Part shown: one piece after another, positions 1-5,996 of the stretch
Layout: every line of letters starts with the position of its first letter
Position numbering within the stretch: the stretch's first letter is position 1
Program-made: the position numbers and the translations under genes
The notes under the pieces: generated by a model
Told to the model about the DNA's origin: nothing
The model's input: the letters and a program-made list of their open reading frames with translations, nothing else
Database searches by the model: none
Source of the DNA: an uncultured Bacteroidia bacterium
GTDB lineage: Bacteria; Bacteroidota; Bacteroidia; SpSt-205
Direction of reading: 5' to 3'
DNA: 6,676 nt
Assembly: GCA_937995505.1 (NCBI GenBank)
Contig: CALKJV010000130.1
Location: 1-6,676, forward strand

Positions 1-1448
1 CCGAGTTTACCGACGTCTTCGCCAAAGATTACCACTCGGGGGTCGCGTCGCAGGGCAGCCCGAAAGCAGGCGTTGATTATCCGAAACCCCTCTACGCGTT
101 CTGGCTCAGCCGGATAGCGCGCAGGCACGACCGGCACCCGCAGCGCCGTGCCCCGATAAAGGTAAGTCTCATACCGCTGCTCTTGCTGCGCATACTTTTC
201 GCGATAGAGACGAAGGAGCTCTCGCCGATACGGAGCCAGGGGAGACTTTCGCAACAGCACGTGCACGGCTTCAAAGACCTCGCGGTAGGTTACGGGTTTG
301 AGCTTTTCCAGGGAGGTGCGCTCTTCACTAAGGGGGATGAGGGCTAAAGCTTGCTGGTGAAACTCTCGGATAGGGGCGAGATAAGCCTCCCAAGCTCGGC
401 GTTGAGCGGCGCGGGCAGCTTCTATGGCTTCTGCCTCTATCTGATCTAACTCAGCTTCGGTAGCTAACCCCTGCGTCAAAATCCACTGCCGAAACAGCAC
501 AAGCCCATCGTTCGCCTTTTCCCAGGCAAGCCGCTCGGGACTCTTATAGCGCTCATGACTGCCAGAAGTGGAATGCCCCTGCGGCTGCGTAAGCTCTACT
601 ACATGAATAAGAGCTGGTTCATGGAGCTTGCGTACTCGCTCGGCGGCTTTTTTGTAGGTCTCTACGAGGGCGGGGTAATCCCAGCCTTTCACGGTATAGA
701 TGGCTAAGCCCGGCTGATTTTGCGTAGAACGCATGCCGGCTAAGGCTTCCGAGATGCTCCCTTTGGCCGTCTGGTAAATAACCGGCACGGAGATCCCGTA
801 GCCGTCATCCCATACACTCACGATAGCGGGCGCTTGGAGCACGACCAGGGCGTTGATAGACTCCCAGAAAAGCCCTTCGCTGGTGCTGGCATCGCCAATG
901 GTGGCCCAGGCAATCTCATTGCCCTGCTGAGAAAATTCCGTAAGGTGGGCAAGCTCGGGGAGCTTTCGGTAGAGCACGGAGGCCCAAGCCAGTCCTACGG
1001 TACGAGGCATCTGGCTGGCGGTAGGAGATACATCGGAAACGCTATTTTTACGCTGGCTCTGCGGCAGCCACCCTCCCTGCGCATCTAAAAACGGCGTAGC
1101 AAAGTGCGCATTCATCTGGCGGCCGCCCGAAGCTGGCTCCGCCTCTACGTCTGCATGCGCATACAACTGCGCAAAAAACTGCTCCGGCGTAAGCAAGCCC
1201 GCCGCCAGCACGAAGGTCTGGTCCCGATAGTATCCCGAGCGAAAGTCCCCCACTTGAAAAGCGTGGGCCATGGCCAGCTGCGGGAGCTCCTTGCCATCGC
1301 CAAAAATCCCAAACTTCGCTTTGCCTGTGAGCACCTCCTTGCGCCCGATGAGACTCAATTGCCGACTCAGGTGCGCTATGCGATAATCCTGCAGTATCTC
1401 TTCTCGGGTGAGCCCTCCTGGCAGCTTGGCTTCTTTCACTCGGGCCAT
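1..1448 (-). CDS. Fused alpha-beta E1 component of a 2-oxo acid dehydrogenase complex (C-terminal part missing)
   Basis: This ThDP-dependent enzyme decarboxylates a 2-oxo acid (probably branched-chain 2-oxo acids, possibly pyruvate) and passes the acyl group to the lipoyl arm of E2. The frame is open from an ATG at 1448 to the left edge, giving 482 codons. Residues 20-380 are E1-alpha: FGIFGDGKE (46-54), YYRDQ (73-77), GGRQMNAHF (108-116), the ThDP/Mg motif starting GDASTSEG (185-192) and ending WDDGYGIS (213-220), and the loop GHSTSG (291-296). Residues from about 455 start E1-beta, with FGEDVG (475-480), where E477 matches the glutamate that activates the cofactor. One chain therefore carries both subunits; most of the beta half lies outside the window. 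The usual Asn-Asn before Gly-Tyr is Asp-Asp; from memory this is typical of Bacteroidota fusion homologues. No Shine-Dalgarno is seen, and the frame upstream of the ATG reaches a stop at 1506-1508 with no other ATG. The family is certain; the substrate is not. Confidence 0.93.
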   Translation of the reverse strand, partial: MARVKEAKLPGGLTREEILQDYRIAHLSRQLSLIGRKEVLTGKAKFGIFGDGKELPQLAMAHAFQVGDFRSGYYRDQTFVLAAGLLTPEQFFAQLYAHADVEAEPASGGRQMNAHFATPFLDAQGGWLPQSQRKNSVSDVSPTASQMPRTVGLAWASVLYRKLPELAHLTEFSQQGNEIAWATIGDASTSEGLFWESINALVVLQAPAIVSVWDDGYGISVPVIYQTAKGSISEALAGMRSTQNQPGLAIYTVKGWDYPALVETYKKAAERVRKLHEPALIHVVELTQPQGHSTSGSHERYKSPERLAWEKANDGLVLFRQWILTQGLATEAELDQIEAEAIEAARAAQRRAWEAYLAPIREFHQQALALIPLSEERTSLEKLKPVTYREVFEAVHVLLRKSPLAPYRRELLRLYREKYAQQEQRYETYLYRGTALRVPVVPARYPAEPERVEGFRIINACFRAALRRDPRVVIFGEDVGKL

Positions 1449-1452
1449 GCAG

Positions 1453-1460
1453 CAAAGATA
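1453..1460 (-). promoter_or_regulatory. Bacteroidota-type -7 promoter box upstream of the E1 gene
   Basis: On the minus strand this reads TATCTTTG, an exact match to the TAnnTTTG -7 consensus of Bacteroidota primary sigma factors. It ends 4 nt before the E1 ATG, so transcription from it would start at or next to the start codon, giving a leaderless or nearly leaderless mRNA. The -33 partner is weak: only TCTG at 1481-1478, with 17 nt between the boxes, where TTTG and a slightly longer spacer are expected. An 8-base motif with two free positions arises by chance fairly often, so this is moderate evidence. Confidence 0.4.
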
Positions 1461-1468
1461 GGCTTTCA

Positions 1469-1503
1469 GCGCTTCCGCAGAGGGCCTGGGTGGAAGTAAG
1501 CGC
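1469..1503. repeat. Inverted repeat upstream of the E1 gene
   Basis: GCGCTT at 1469-1474 pairs with AAGCGC at 1498-1503, with 23 nt between; CTTCC at 1472-1476 can instead pair with GGAAG at 1492-1496. The repeat covers the region where the -33 element of the proposed E1 promoter would lie, so it could be an operator or an RNA stem. The arms are short and chance is a real possibility. Confidence 0.25.
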
Positions 1504-1541
1504 CCCTAGATGGAAAGCTTGCAGGTAGAAACTCTACTTAG

Positions 1542-1575
1542 CGGGTAGGAAGCGACTAAAGGACCTTCCTACCCG
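1542..1575 (-). terminator. Perfect 11-bp stem-loop across the stop codon of the ThiE/TenI-like gene
   Basis: CGGGTAGGAAG at 1542-1552 is the exact reverse complement of CTTCCTACCCG at 1565-1575, with a 12-nt loop. In the minus-strand RNA the 5' arm contains the last glycine codon and the TAG stop (1571-1569) of the preceding gene. This position suits an operon-end terminator or a 3'-end stabilising hairpin. No U-run follows; a second small stem (GTAGA-AAC-TCTAC, 1525-1537) lies just downstream instead. It is therefore not a canonical intrinsic terminator, but the length and perfection of the stem are unlikely to be chance. Confidence 0.55.
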
Positions 1576-2108
1576 AAGTACCGTATCGCTGCAAAGCCCC
1601 AGGCCCCGGCTTTCCGCACAGCTTCCACCACCTTATCATTTTCTATGCCGCCGATAGCGACAAGGGGAAGGGTAGGATATTGCCGAGAGAGGGTAGAGAG
1701 CCATTCTAAGGGAGCGAAAGAGCGCTGCTCGGGATGAGAAGGCGTGGGGAAAACTGGGCCTATCCATGCGTACGAAGCCCAGGTGGCGGCGACAGCCACC
1801 TCTTCGGGGCTGTGGCAAGACTGGCCCCAAAGGTAAGAAGGGTGGGGCTTCTCGCCGGGAGGCTCAGATAGCGGTGGTCCTGCGAAGTGCATTCCCCATC
1901 CGATAGGGAGAGTAGCCCAGCGCGCATGCACGATCCACGGCACACCCGCCCACCGTCGCGCCCACGCCCACAAACCCGGAAGGGCTGGGGGGCGCGCCAG
2001 TCGCAATACCAGCGCTGTAGCCCCACGACTCAGAGCCCGTTCAGCCCATCGGTCTAAATCTTCTACCTCCCAAGGAGTTACCGCCATGCGCTGCCAAACT
2101 TCGCTCAT
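1569..2108 (-). CDS. ThiE/TenI-fold protein (thiamine phosphate synthase-like), active site not conserved
   Basis: A 179-residue protein with the TIM-barrel signatures of the thiamine phosphate synthase/TenI superfamily in the C-terminal half: WGQSCHSPEE (94-103), WIGPVFPTP (115-123) and VAIGGI (150-155), followed by an AGA turn near 168. ThiE joins HMP-PP to the thiazole phosphate; TenI aromatises the thiazole. Neither active site looks intact: the ThiE loop lysine after PT-x-T reads PTPSH, the ThiE 'IND' and 'HLGQxD' aspartates are not visible (VHARW, MHFAG), and the TenI catalytic His in GHVF is Pro here. It is also shorter than typical ThiE (about 200-220 aa). Start: the ATG at 2108 overlaps the peptidase stop as ATGA, and the homology begins right after it; the longer frame to 2273 lies wholly inside the peptidase gene. 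It could be a diverged or non-catalytic homologue, or have another substrate. Family confident, function open. Confidence 0.82.
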   Translation of the reverse strand: MSEVWQRMAVTPWEVEDLDRWAERALSRGATALVLRLARPPALPGLWAWARRWAGVPWIVHARWATLPIGWGMHFAGPPLSEPPGEKPHPSYLWGQSCHSPEEVAVAATWASYAWIGPVFPTPSHPEQRSFAPLEWLSTLSRQYPTLPLVAIGGIENDKVVEAVRKAGAWGFAAIRYFG

Positions 2109-3775
2109 GGCTCCTCTGTAGCAAGCACGTAAAAGCGAGTCCGATCTGGCGTTACAGTGCCTGCGGCCGGTAGAGGAAATCGCCGCAGCTCTTGGGTGAG
2201 TTCTACCCGTAGGGAGTCTCCTCCCACGAGAAACTCCATCGGCCCCCGGAAGCCCGCTTCCTGCACGACCCACCGCGCTAGGAGGTAGCGCTGCTCGCCT
2301 TCCTCTACCACCTTATACGAGACTACCGGCGGGCGCAGGTAATACAGATAGGCCCGAAAAAATGGCCCTAAGTCTTCGCCAAGCTGGCGACTCAGAAAAG
2401 CGATAAGCTCCGCCCCTCCTACCGTCCGAAAGCTGAAGCTATCCTGCACCGCCCGCAGCGCCCTAAACCACAGCGAGTCGTTCCCTACCCGACTGCGCAG
2501 CGTATGCAGCACCCAAGCCATCTTGTAGTAAATATCCGTATTGTAGGTCTGGTCGGCATTGACACCGTAGGGGCCTTGGATGGTCTGGCGGTTTTGGATG
2601 TTTTTCCGCTGCTGAAGGAGGTAGCGCTTAGCTGCCTCGTAGCCCTGGTAGTACTCTACGTACAAGGCTTCGCCGTAGGTACAGAAGCCCTCTTGGATCC
2701 AAAGGTCGGCATTGTCGCTGGCGGTTACGTGATTGCCCCACCACTCGTGGCCCGTCTCATGGAGGATGATGTAATCAAAGCCCCATTCTGGGTCGAGCTT
2801 GAAGCGGTTTCCGTAGGCAATGGCACTTTGATGCTCCATGCCGTAGTAGGGCGACTCCACGAGCCCAAAGCCATCCCGCTGCGGCGGAAAGGGTCCAAAG
2901 TAACGCTCCAAAGCCCTTAGGACCTTTCTACTCTCGGTGGCTAAGTAGGGAGCCTTCCCGAGACTACGCTCCAATACCGAAAAGCGCAGCGGCACTACGG
3001 CCCCACTGACTGAATGAAAGGTATCTTCTACCGTGACGTAGCCAGGCGCTGCATAGAAGGTGATATTGTAGGTATTGATGGGGTAGGAGACCCGATAGGT
3101 GAAGCAGTTTTGGCGGCCTTTTTGCGCAGAGTCAAGGGGCTGGCCATTGGCGATGACGCGCAGGGGGGCAGGCACACAGAAGGTAAGGGTTACGCTGTCG
3201 GGTTCATCAGAGAGGTGGTCCTTGAGGGGCCACCAGAGGCTCGCGCCGAGGCCTTGGCAGGCGACACCGAGCCAGGGCTGGCCAGTGGGCGTGCTTCCCC
3301 ATACAAGGCCGCCATCCCAAGGGGGCCGAGGGGCACTTCGGGGCTTGCCCCCATATACCGCCCGCCACCGATGCACAGAACCCAGCGCCCAGCCCTTGTT
3401 TACTTTACGCAGGTCTACCCAAATCGCTCGCGTGCCCTTCACCCGGCGAAAAGGTACCCGCTGCTCATCTACCCAGAGCTGTCGCAGCGCAAGCGCCTCG
3501 TCTAAATCTATTTGCAGGGTATCCGCTCCCCCCTCCCATGAGAAGGTACATACCACCTCCCCCTCCAGGGTCTTTTTCTCAGGGTCAATAGAGACAGAAA
3601 GCGCATAGTGCCGCACATCGTAGCAGGTTCGGTAGGGGCTTAGCGAGCCCAAGAGCGTGTCTGCACGGCTGAAAGCCCGGCGACCGTACATTACCTGCGT
3701 ACCCTCCCACTGGGCACAGGCCGCCAGCGGAAGCAGGAGCACGATCAGCCTACCGCCTCTAAGACAAGGCCGCAT
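2105..3775 (-). CDS. M1-family zinc aminopeptidase, predicted lipoprotein
   Basis: A 556-residue gluzincin peptidase that removes N-terminal residues from peptides. Visible active site: exopeptidase motif GMEH at 312-315 (usually GMEN), zinc motif HETGH at 339-343, third zinc ligand E362 in WIQEG exactly 18 residues after the second His, and probable catalytic Tyr416 in IYYKMAW, aligning with the YEKG tyrosine of PepN. Residues 45-245 are the N-terminal beta domain, including GASLWWPLKDHLSDEPDSV (177-195). The N terminus has basic residues, a hydrophobic stretch (10-18) and a lipobox L17-A-A-C20, so it is probably exported and lipid-anchored, facing the periplasm. It lacks the large C-terminal helical domain of PepN-size enzymes (about 870 aa), but this length suits compact Bacteroidota M1 proteins. 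The start at 3775 overlaps the ureohydrolase end by 31 bp, and the stop overlaps the next gene by 4 bp, implying coupling. Family certain; peptide preference unknown. Confidence 0.95.
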   Translation of the reverse strand: MRPCLRGGRLIVLLLPLAACAQWEGTQVMYGRRAFSRADTLLGSLSPYRTCYDVRHYALSVSIDPEKKTLEGEVVCTFSWEGGADTLQIDLDEALALRQLWVDEQRVPFRRVKGTRAIWVDLRKVNKGWALGSVHRWRAVYGGKPRSAPRPPWDGGLVWGSTPTGQPWLGVACQGLGASLWWPLKDHLSDEPDSVTLTFCVPAPLRVIANGQPLDSAQKGRQNCFTYRVSYPINTYNITFYAAPGYVTVEDTFHSVSGAVVPLRFSVLERSLGKAPYLATESRKVLRALERYFGPFPPQRDGFGLVESPYYGMEHQSAIAYGNRFKLDPEWGFDYIILHETGHEWWGNHVTASDNADLWIQEGFCTYGEALYVEYYQGYEAAKRYLLQQRKNIQNRQTIQGPYGVNADQTYNTDIYYKMAWVLHTLRSRVGNDSLWFRALRAVQDSFSFRTVGGAELIAFLSRQLGEDLGPFFRAYLYYLRPPVVSYKVVEEGEQRYLLARWVVQEAGFRGPMEFLVGGDSLRVELTQELRRFPLPAAGTVTPDRTRFYVLATEEP

Positions 3776-4680
3776 AACCGATAGAGAAGGTGAGCGCTCA
3801 CAATAGCATCCAGCTCCTGTCCGCCAGTCTCACATAAATCAAATCCGATGAGTTGTCGGCCCGAGTTTCGCAGGCTCTCTAAGAGAAAGAAGAGCTCCTC
3901 GTAACGCAAGCCGCCGGGTACGGGGGTGCCTGTATTAGGCACGTAGCCGACCTCTAAGGCGTCTGCATCTAAGCTGAGATAGACCTTTTCAGGCAGGAGG
4001 CTGACGATCTCGCGTACGGTTTCACTCCAAGGGCGCCCCAGTAGGGTCGCTTGGCTTAGGCGCCGCATCTCATATACGATGAGGCGAGGGGAGAGCTGGT
4101 GAGCCCGTTCGGCTTCTGCTTGCGCCCAATCCCGAATGCCCACCGCGACCGCCCTTTCTACCTTAGGCAGCTCCAGGGCATGGTGTAAAATCGTCGCGTG
4201 CGAGTAAACAAGGCCCTCGTACTGCGGGCGCAGGTCGGCGTGAGCATCTATATGGAGCACGCCATAGCCGGTAGTGTAGGTTTGGAGCTTTCTATGGGCG
4301 CCGAGGGGTACACTGTGGTCACCGCCGACAATTCCGAAGGGTTTGCCCGCTAAGAGCGCAGCTTCCACCCACTGCTCTACGTAGGGCAGTACCTGCGTTT
4401 CGTATACGAGGTCCGGAGAGCCTTCTCCCCCAAAAGGCTTTTCGGGTTCGGCCCAAAATAAACCCGCCGCCTCTAAGTGCGGATACTCCGAACGGTAGTA
4501 GTCTACTTGCCGAGACACCAACCGAATCAGGCTAGGCGCCTTGGCTGTGCCTCGCCGGAAAGAGACTCCCCCCTCCCACGGTACTGCGATTAGTACGAGC
4601 TTGGCTTCCTCCCAAGAGGAGAGGCGCCCGTAGATCTCTTGGCTTTGGCGCACGCGCAGCTGCACTTGGCGAAGGTACAT
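3745..4680 (-). CDS. Ureohydrolase, agmatinase/arginase family
   Basis: A binuclear manganese hydrolase that releases urea from a guanidino compound; agmatine to putrescine is most likely, arginine or another guanidine is possible. Numbering from the ATG at 4680 (311 aa), metal ligands are H122 in GGDHS, D145, H147 and D149 in HIDAHAD, and D238 and D240 in SLDADAL. GTGTP-type loop NTGTPVPGG (249-257) and E284 in FDLCETGG complete the core. The usual DP after the second Asp pair is EV here. Three ATGs are possible. The one at 4734 would overlap the divergent sucC start codon and leave no room for promoters. The one at 4692 has no ribosome binding site. The one at 4680 has GAGG 6 nt upstream and gives a normal N terminus, so I chose it; the 4734 start would give 329 aa. 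First gene of the operon with the peptidase. No arginine decarboxylase is in view, so substrate is not settled by context. Confidence 0.88.
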   Translation of the reverse strand: MYLRQVQLRVRQSQEIYGRLSSWEEAKLVLIAVPWEGGVSFRRGTAKAPSLIRLVSRQVDYYRSEYPHLEAAGLFWAEPEKPFGGEGSPDLVYETQVLPYVEQWVEAALLAGKPFGIVGGDHSVPLGAHRKLQTYTTGYGVLHIDAHADLRPQYEGLVYSHATILHHALELPKVERAVAVGIRDWAQAEAERAHQLSPRLIVYEMRRLSQATLLGRPWSETVREIVSLLPEKVYLSLDADALEVGYVPNTGTPVPGGLRYEELFFLLESLRNSGRQLIGFDLCETGGQELDAIVSAHLLYRLCGLVLEAVG

Positions 4681-4732
4681 ACATTGCCTCATAGGCAGCT
4701 TCCCGAGCGCTTTTTTGCGTAATATTGCCCCC
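4681..4732. promoter_or_regulatory. Divergent intergenic region between the ureohydrolase and sucC
   Basis: About 52 bp separate the chosen ureohydrolase start from sucC and should hold promoters for both directions. Toward sucC, TAATATTG at 4720-4727 is one base off the TAnnTTTG -7 consensus and ends 5 nt before the sucC ATG. No clear -33 TTTG/TTG lies at the right distance. A small perfect inverted repeat, TGCCT-CAT-AGGCA (4685-4697), could be an operator or an RNA hairpin near the ureohydrolase start. A T6 run flanked by CGC and GCG lies at 4708-4719. No good -7 match was found toward the ureohydrolase. Confidence 0.4.
4687..4690 (-). promoter_or_regulatory. Candidate ribosome binding site that favours the 4680 start
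   Basis: On the minus strand GAGG is followed by 6 nt and then the ATG at 4680. Shine-Dalgarno sites are often weak or absent in Bacteroidota, so this supports but does not prove the shorter ureohydrolase start. Confidence 0.35.
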
Positions 4733-5935
4733 ATGAAGCTCCACGAGTATCAGGCGAAAGAGCTCCTATCGCGACACGGCCTCCCGGTGGCGGGGGGGCA
4801 AATTGCTAAGACAGCGGAAGAAGCCGTAGCGGCAGCCCAAGCAATTGACCCCACAGGCAGGGGCCCCTGGGTCCTCAAAGCACAAGTCCACGCCGGCGGG
4901 CGCGGTAAGGCCGGCGGCGTCAAGCTCGCTAAATCCTTAGAGGAAGTTCGTACCCTCGCCAGCCAAATGATCGGCATGAAGCTCGTGACCCCCCAGACCG
5001 GCCCCGAAGGTAAAATTGTCCATACCCTCTACATAACCGGAGACGCCTTTTATCCTGGCCCTTCGCCTATTCGGGAGTTTTATGTGAGCCTTACCCTGGA
5101 CCGGGCGACAGGCCGAGATGTGCTCATCGCCAGCGCAGAAGGCGGCGTAGAAATTGAAGAGGTAGCCGCTACCCGCCCAGAAGCTATCCTCAAAATCTAC
5201 CTCAACCCCCTCCTCGGCCTGATGCCCTATCAAGCTCGGCAAGTAGCTTATGGGTTAGGCCTGAGCGGAGAAGCCTTCAAAAACGCCGTAGACTTCCTCC
5301 TCAAACTCTACAAAGCCTACGACGCCTTAGATGCCAGCCTCTTGGAAATCAACCCCATGCTCAAAACCTCCGATGACAAGATTCTGGCCTTAGATGCGAA
5401 GCTGGATATTGAGGATAATGGCTTAGCGGTGCGGCACAAAGAACTTGAAAGCTGGCGCGACCTCAAAGAAGAAGACCCCTTAGAGACCGAAGCTCGGGAA
5501 GCCGGCCTCAGCTACGTCAAGCTGGATGGCAATGTCGGCTGCATGGTCAATGGCGCCGGCCTGGCCATGGCGACCATGGATATCATCAAACTCGCTGGCG
5601 GCTGGCCCGCTAACTTCTTAGACGTAGGCGGCGGCGCCAATGTAGAACGCATCGCAAAAGCCTTCCAGATCCTACTCAAAGACCCAGGCGTCAAAGTCAT
5701 CCTCGTCAATATCTTCGGCGGCATCGTGCAGTGCGACCGTGTAGCCAACGGCATCCTCCAAGCCTACCGACAAATCGGCAGCATTCCCGTACCGATGGTA
5801 GTGCGCCTGCAAGGCACAAATGCCGACTTAGCTGCGCAGATTCTCAAAGAGTCAGGCCTACCGATTATCCCAGCTGTAGAATTGTGGGAAGCTGCGCAGA
5901 AAGTCCAGCAGGCCCTGGGTCAGGTGCGCGCTTAG
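4733..5935 (+). CDS. sucC: Succinyl-CoA ligase (ADP/GDP-forming) beta subunit
   Basis: The beta subunit of succinyl-CoA synthetase, which converts succinyl-CoA, ADP (or GDP) and phosphate to succinate, CoA and NTP in the TCA cycle; it works with the alpha subunit SucD in the cytoplasm. The 400-residue protein starts with the family's usual MKLHEYQAKELL. It has the ATP-grasp lysine region VLKAQVHAGGRGKAGGVK (47-64), Mg ligands N207 in EINPM and D221 in LDAKLDI, and the C-terminal CoA-ligase domain with GNVGCMVNGAGLAM (266-279), DVGGGA (297-302) and NIFGGIVQCD (326-335). It is slightly longer than E. coli SucC (388 aa). The frame could extend to a TTG at 4715, but the ATG at 4733 matches the family start. 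sucD is not adjacent; from memory the two genes are often separate in Bacteroidota. Divergent from the ureohydrolase and 58 bp upstream of thiD, with no terminator seen between. Confidence 0.98.
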   Translation: MKLHEYQAKELLSRHGLPVAGGQIAKTAEEAVAAAQAIDPTGRGPWVLKAQVHAGGRGKAGGVKLAKSLEEVRTLASQMIGMKLVTPQTGPEGKIVHTLYITGDAFYPGPSPIREFYVSLTLDRATGRDVLIASAEGGVEIEEVAATRPEAILKIYLNPLLGLMPYQARQVAYGLGLSGEAFKNAVDFLLKLYKAYDALDASLLEINPMLKTSDDKILALDAKLDIEDNGLAVRHKELESWRDLKEEDPLETEAREAGLSYVKLDGNVGCMVNGAGLAMATMDIIKLAGGWPANFLDVGGGANVERIAKAFQILLKDPGVKVILVNIFGGIVQCDRVANGILQAYRQIGSIPVPMVVRLQGTNADLAAQILKESGLPIIPAVELWEAAQKVQQALGQVRA

Positions 5936-5964
5936 GGACCTTTTAGTACCAAAAACTCCCCTTC

Positions 5965-5991
5965 ACCTCATAGAGAGGCCATACCTCACAG
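5965..5991 (+). repeat. Short direct repeat in the sucC-thiD spacer
   Basis: ACCTCATAG at 5965-5973 recurs as ACCTCACAG at 5983-5991, matching at 8 of 9 positions with an 18-nt period. The repeat lies inside the structured thiD leader and may reflect the alternative pairings there, or a binding site for a protein. Chance is possible for so short a repeat. Confidence 0.25.
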
Positions 5992-5996
5992 GTATG
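5980..5996 (+). promoter_or_regulatory. Hairpin enclosing the thiD start codon
   Basis: CATACCT at 5980-5986 is the exact reverse complement of AGGTATG at 5990-5996, separated by the 3-nt loop CAC. The 3' arm holds both the AGG just upstream and the thiD ATG, so in the RNA the hairpin would block translation starting there. A second small stem (CCTC 5966-5969 with GAGG 5975-5978) precedes it. CTCATA (5967-5972) could instead pair with TATGAG (5993-5998), a competing fold. The spacer is too short for, and lacks the conserved motifs of, a TPP riboswitch. A regulatory role is inferred only from position and symmetry. Confidence 0.4.

Noticed and set aside
834..1499. Open frames on both strands (834-1088, 1104-1499 plus; 1048-1455 minus) over the E1 gene
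   Set aside because: The continuous minus-strand E1-alpha reading frame covers all of this with conserved motifs; these others are low-complexity Arg/Gly/Ala-rich shadows.
2109..2273. N-terminal extension of the ThiE/TenI-like gene up to 2273
   Set aside because: The extra 55 residues lie entirely within the peptidase coding region, are Arg/Gly/Ser-rich and unlike the family; the ATGA overlap start at 2108 fits better.
2504..3608. Three long plus-strand open frames (2504-2920, 3014-3505, 3099-3608) inside the M1 peptidase gene
   Set aside because: They lie antisense to a gene with an intact catalytic site, overlap each other in different frames, and show no recognisable domain. They are the expected by-product of GC-rich coding DNA.
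4715..4732. TTG start for sucC six codons upstream
   Set aside because: The family starts with MKLHEYQAKE, which begins exactly at the ATG at 4733; the upstream codons have no match to SucC.
5935..5960. Intrinsic terminator after sucC (GGGA pairing with TCCC)
   Set aside because: Only 4 bp with an 18-nt loop and no U-run; not distinguishable from chance.
5936..5993. TPP riboswitch upstream of thiD
   Set aside because: The spacer is 58 nt, shorter than the aptamer, and has no CUGAGA or the conserved 3' motif. CTGAGA occurs near 928 and 3975 but only inside coding sequence.
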